Source: Adiantum capillus-veneris
Lineage: Eukaryota > Streptophyta > Polypodiopsida > Polypodiales > Pteridaceae
Reading direction: 5' to 3'
Assembly: GCA_014529385.2 (NCBI GenBank)
Contig: CM043956.1
Coordinates: 89,647,221-89,711,220, forward strand
Length of the DNA stretch: 64,000 nt
Shown here one piece after another: positions 59,990-64,000 of the stretch (its first letter is position 1; each line of letters starts with the position of its first letter). Under the pieces are notes generated by a model. The model saw nothing but the letters and a program-made list of their open reading frames with translations. It was not told the DNA's origin and searched no databases. The position numbers and the translations under genes were made by a program.

Positions 59990-61751
59990 CTAGGATTCCT
60001 CATGAATGAATACATAGCAAGGCAAACACTGCGTATCAGCAAAAAAGTACACCACAACGTGTCTACATCCTGCTGTGTCTGGGGGTGTCACCGCAAACTT
60101 GGCCAGTGGCCACAACGTCTGCAGCAAATCTGTAACGCCAAGTTCTCCCATGTGGTGAGAGAACTCGAGAACCTGTGTATGCAACCATCCCACCATTGAG
60201 TCGAGGGACCACTCTGTCTCAGTCCTGCCACAGAGGGGGAAGGAGAAACCAACTGCTGAGTCCAAGGCCTCTGTCCCCCTAGCGGCGAGGAACAAAGCGT
60301 GGACTCTGAAGCAGGCTGCCTCGTGGTCTGCTGCGGAGTTGCCAAGAAAACGAGTAAACCCGTAATCGAAGAAATCCCAGCGGCGTCGGAGGTCAATGCT
60401 CGTCAAACCACGCGGGATAGCTGCAAGAGAAGATTTCTGAATCTGCAGAGGGGGCCGCATGAAGGGCTGACCCTCTCTCGCTAGGCGACTCGTGGAAAAG
60501 GCGCTGCCAAGAGATCTCCTAGCCGCCGGCGAGGGTCTAGTCTCCTGAGCGGACTGAGGTACTGAAGCAGGAGGAGGGGGAGAAGGGGCTGGGGGGGGGG
60601 CGGGGGAGAGGAGAAGCGGGGTGGGGCGGCAGAGACATGGGGGGGGCGAGGTGGGGGGTGAGCGGTAGAAGAGGGCGGGGGAGGGCATGAGGAGGAGGAG
60701 GGGAGATCGGAAGGCGGAGCGGCTGGCGAGGGTGAAGCGGAGGTGGAGGCTGGCGAAGGAGGCTCCTCCTGCTCAAGAGGCCCAAAGCGGTTCCCCGTGG
60801 GAACCCACTGCTGCTGAGTAGGCACCTGGGGGCCACTCTGAGTGCCAGGCTGTCGCTGTGGCCCCTGGCGTCGACGGCCACAGGCCTGCTGCCACCCCTC
60901 CTCCGCTGGAGCCCCAGGCTCAGAGGGTGGCGCTGAATCTGTGCTCTGTGTCGCTGGTTGTGGCTGCGGCCCAGCCTTGGCAGGTTGGGGCTGAGGCTGG
61001 GGTGCGGGTCGTGGTCTCCTCCGTGGACAGGCCTTCGCTAGGTGGCCCATCTGTCTGCAAATGAAGCACTGGTTCGGGAGACCCGAGAACTCCACACTCT
61101 GTCGAAACCAACCCCCACTCACCCGAGGCAGAAGGATGACCTTCGGGAGCGTGTGGGTATCTCTGACCAAAACTCGAACTGAAGGGATGCCAGCTGCCTT
61201 GGCAGCTACTGATGCTGCCGTACGAGGTGTCTCCAGGACTGTCCCGATGGCGGAGCCAATCCTGGAGAGAAGTGGAAGGTACTCCCTCCGTAAACCCGGA
61301 AAGTAGACTGAGATGGGGATGTCAGCCTCCTCTACTAGCACATCCGAAGTCGGGTCAAAACCATGAGTCCACTGGCCATCCGAGCATCACGCGCCCACTG
61401 TCGAAAGTGGGTGCGTGATGCTCGAATGGCCAGTGGACTCATAGCAATGACCTTGGAGGCCATCTCGGAAGTCTCGAACTCAATCTGGTAGTACCCCCGT
61501 TCGAGAATCTGGACATCCAAGATCTTGCCCACCTCTGCGAGAAGGCGGGCCTGGAGAAGGTCTCGCAGCTCTCCTCTGCTAGGTCGAGTGCCGAGAACCT
61601 TGCAGATGACCGAAGTCGCCTACAAGCGCTCTACCTCTGCGGCAAGGCTCGCTTGCTCTGTCGGCGAAAGAGCAAGTCGAATGGTGGGCTCAGCGGGGTC
61701 GGGCGAGGGGGCTTCAGGCGAGTCCCTCTGTGGCGAAGCTGGAGCCTCCAT
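59990..61751 (-). pseudogene. LINE ORF1: DUF4283-like, CCHC knuckle
   Basis: Starts at ATG 61751 (MEAPASPQRDS). RGELRDLLQARLL and VQILERGYYQIEFETSEMA are the DUF4283-like nucleic-acid-binding part. CFICRQMGHLAKAC (C-X2-C-X4-H-X4-C) is the zinc knuckle, followed by a long Pro/Gln/Ser-rich tail. Defects: TAG at 61620-61622, a frame break at the 37-bp inverted repeat 61363-61442, and a frame change near 60500, after which a further 160-residue block (RRRWDFFDYGFTRFLGNSAA) continues. The protein would coat the LINE RNA. Confidence 0.75.
61363..61442. repeat. 37-bp inverted repeat inside LINE ORF1
   Basis: Arms 61363-61399 and 61406-61442 are reverse complements with two mismatches around a 6-base loop. 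The copy breaks the ORF1 frame between THFRQWA and DPTSDVLVEE, so it is a templated inverted duplication rather than original sequence. Confidence 0.9.
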
Positions 61752-61915
61752 CTGTGTCTACTGCTGTGGTGTAAGAAGAGGACGACGGGAGGATGCTGCA
61801 GAAGGGCGCGCAAACACTGCTCCAAGGAGTTGGAACAGATGCCGAGAGTGCTGAAACTGCAAGGAGCAACCGAGGCGGGGGGGGAGCCCAAACTGATGGG
61901 TGAACGGGCCGAGAC

Positions 61916-61944
61916 GGGGGGGGGGGGGGGGGGGGGGGGGGGGG
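61916..61944. repeat. Poly-G run (29 bases)
   Basis: A pure G run (C on the LINE strand) in the LINE 5' UTR. Confidence 0.9.
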
Positions 61945-62354
61945 ATAAAGCGGGTTTGGGCTAAGGGATGAGGGCGTGAGGCGGCAGCATGGGATGAGGC
62001 TGAGGGCGGGTGGCGGCACCAGGGGGCTGAGGGCGGGCAGAAGTTGCATCCAGATTGGATCCCAGGTTTTCTGAATAGCATGAATAACTTCTACTGAATC
62101 TAGATATGGAGTCCTTATTGAAAGCATGAACCTCGCACGATGTGGAACATATCCATTTCTAGGGAACTCCAAAGCTAGATTGTGCACACGATCTTGCACT
62201 GGCCGTATCGCTGGATGTGGTAACAAGTGGTACAATGGCACTGGTGGCAGTGGTACTTTGCGAGTATCCTGTATAACCGTACTTGAATATCTTTTGATCT
62301 TGTAGTTTGAAATAGGAAATGTTAGAGGAGCATACCATTTTAGAAATTACCAAC

Positions 62355-63321
62355 CTGAAGGTGGTGGAAAGTGTCGTCGAGAAAATCCCATTTCAGTGTG
62401 GATTTCTCTGTAATAGTAAAAAGACCGCGATCTTCATCCCCCGCATCCTCTCTTTCGTCATCTTCTTCACTTGAGTACTTCGCAATAGGGACCTTGTCCT
62501 TTGATGGCGCTAGTACCTCGGATTGTGTAGTGCCCTCTGCATTGGCTTTCACTGGCTTTTGCACTACTTTCGCTTTGGTGACTTCTTTCTTTGTGTTAGC
62601 ACCTTCCTTTTTCAAAGGAATTCTACCCTTTTTCTTTGGGGGCTCCCAGCTAGGGTCCTCTTCTTTCTGTGCTCGTGTGACGCGCTTGCTTTCAACGACT
62701 TCACTTGCTTGATCTGAACTTCTTTTCTTGACACCTGTCGACTACTTGACCATAGGCAAATAATAATTATCTTAGGTTACTGGCAAACAACGATTAATTT
62801 CATGAGTAAATAGTGCAATAAACTCCAGTGGATTACCTCTGCAGCAAGAGTCTTTGGAGGAGGCTTTGAAACGCTTGGTTTGGGCATAGCACCCGATGCT
62901 ATGCTAGTGACTCTTGGTGTGACAGGGACTAAACCTTTGCCTCCAGAGGATACAGTTCGCTATACTTTTGCCTGGACACAAAATGTTCGATGTTTCTTGC
63001 AAAAGAGAGCATGTAAGACTAAATAAAACTAAGAGGTCTCATTACCAATTCTCTTATCGGCCACGCCACAATTGTACCCACTGCTGCACCTAAGGTGCAC
63101 ACATCATCGTCAATGGGTGGAACATGTGGCAACATGAGACTGGGAGCTGATGCCGATTGGACAGCTACTGCCAACGTGCCTCTAGGCAACTCTCTTCCAT
63201 GTAGCTTTTCGTGGGGTAGAGACTGTATCATAATTCCTTTCCCAACTTCCTTGCCCTTGCTTAAGAGCACCACGTGCTCATTCTTGCTAAAAGACAAATT
63301 TTTCGTAGCCATCTGTTTCAT
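62355..63321 (-). pseudogene. N-terminal DUF8039-like domain and charged linker
   Basis: Exon 1 (92 aa) holds VGKGIMIQSLPHEKLHG, PHVPPIDDDVCTLGAAVGT and IVAWPIREL. This pattern (a GxG...HG step, then a D-D..LG.A.G..V.WP ending) is that of the plant DUF8039 domain, often found in proteins linked to CACTA-type transposons. Exons 2 and 3 encode a Pro-rich and then Lys/Glu-rich linker (EPPKKKGRIPLKKEG, SSEEDDEREDAGDEDRG) with likely nuclear localisation signals. The start at 63321 is the first ATG of the frame; Met at 63312 is an alternative. Confidence 0.6.
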
Positions 63322-63367
63322 TTTTCACATAAGTTTCATTTCTCATTTTTCACAGATGAAATCCTTG

Positions 63368-64000
<633 letters not shown>

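Larger units (their letters stand above)
57638..62040 (-). mobile_element. LINE retrotransposon with internal deletion (4.4 kb)
   Basis: Bounded by the 13-bp duplication, with a 13-base T-run at 57638-57650 (poly(A) on the minus strand). From the 5' end it has a 5' UTR with a 29-base C-run, ORF1 (DUF4283-like plus CCHC knuckle), ORF2 endonuclease, the first part of reverse transcriptase, then a jump to the C-terminus. It is G/C-rich compared with the host exons. Plant LINEs of this type are usually 5.5-7 kb, so most of the missing length is the RT core. Confidence 0.9.
57625..62053. repeat. 13-bp target duplication of the LINE
   Basis: AAGTTGCATCCAG lies at 57625-57637, next to the T-run (minus-strand poly(A)), and again at 62041-62053. 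It marks both LINE ends. Confidence 0.95.
57313..62268 (-). pseudogene. ParB-like domain exon, split by a LINE
   Basis: The exon reads from 62268 to 62041, skips the LINE, and resumes at 57624. PLYHLLPHPAIRPVQDRV followed by LALEFPRNGYVP resembles the start of ParB/sulfiredoxin-fold domains (key residues, then R-P-x-Q...L...F..nGy). MLYTWDGNHCLRAW matches the later DGNHR..A motif, with the Arg replaced by Cys (TGT, a C-to-T change from CGT). Such domains bind nucleotides or cut DNA, and in phages they occur beside or fused to DNA methylases. A single-base shift near 57421-57430 separates NFVKLCK from HKEKPKYHCCVEACMVK. Confidence 0.55.
52799..63321 (-). pseudogene. Multidomain gene: DUF8039-like, ParB-like, methylase-like, NIF phosphatase
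   Basis: Exons on the minus strand: 63321-63046, 62959-62837, 62741-62355, 62268-57313 (containing the LINE 62040-57638), 57160-56941, 56852-56686, 56603-56437, 56361-56094, 56032-55735, 55694-55500, 55417-55006, 54956-54864, 54784-54719, 54642-54230, 54150-54015, 53924-53739, 53632-53027 and 52881-52799. All joints are GT-AG except one GC-AG at 55499, and every joint keeps phase. Without the LINE and its extra 13-bp duplicate this is about 1,545 codons. Defects: the LINE, TGA codons at 56817-56819, 53776-53778 and 53490-53492, and a single-base shift near 57421-57430. The exon chain is my inference; individual exons are supported by coding quality. It could be two adjacent genes, with the phosphatase separate. 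Domains are listed as separate entries. Confidence 0.7.

Noticed and set aside
60481-61341. Proline-rich 286-codon frame as an independent host gene
   Set aside because: The zinc knuckle, position and target duplication place it as part of LINE ORF1.

Overview
The window is nuclear DNA of a land plant with a large, repeat-rich genome. The evidence is a split gene with eight GT-AG exons and a 6.4-kb intron, a CACTA transposon end, Helitron-type ends, Ty1/copia and Ty3/gypsy remains, a plant-type LINE (DUF4283-like ORF1) and very many CT/GA and CA/GT microsatellites. The species cannot be fixed from sequence alone. A fern, lycophyte or other large-genome lineage fits better than a compact angiosperm. 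No prokaryotic or organellar features were seen.

Layout. 1-317: one end of a CACTA transposon leaving the window to the left. 0.5-8.2 kb: decayed gypsy (minus) and copia (plus) elements, with two 250-bp MITEs carrying 8-bp target duplications; one MITE sits inside the copia coding region. 8.2-21.3 kb: two 357-bp direct repeats enclose a tandem array of ten 880-bp units, with a 32-bp inverted repeat at each unit junction, followed by gag-like remains. 21.3-23.7 kb: the 5' part of a gypsy element joined to a stray piece of the array unit. 24.0-27.9 kb: a young copia element with both LTRs but no gag. 30.6-40.1 kb: a complete short-chain dehydrogenase gene (TIC32-like, 324 aa), the one gene that looks intact. 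Its fourth intron holds SINE-like modules and a 1-kb fold-back. 41-50.7 kb: a third MITE, a 5'-truncated LINE with its target duplication, a candidate 5.2-kb Helitron full of microsatellites, and another LINE fragment. 50.9-52.5 kb: CT-rich minisatellite.

52.8-63.3 kb (minus) is the most unusual locus. About 18 exons can be chained in consistent phase into a protein of about 1,540 codons. It has a DUF8039-like N-terminus, a ParB-like domain, a long unassigned helical region, an acidic linker, a permuted DNA-methylase-like domain and an FCP1/NIF-type HAD phosphatase domain. A 4.4-kb LINE with a 13-bp target duplication interrupts the ParB-like exon. Three TGA codons and one frameshift show that this copy is decayed. 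I know of no described plant gene with this architecture.

Most of the window is therefore nested mobile DNA around one apparently functional enzyme gene and one decayed multidomain gene. All functional calls rest on motifs read by eye; no database search was possible.
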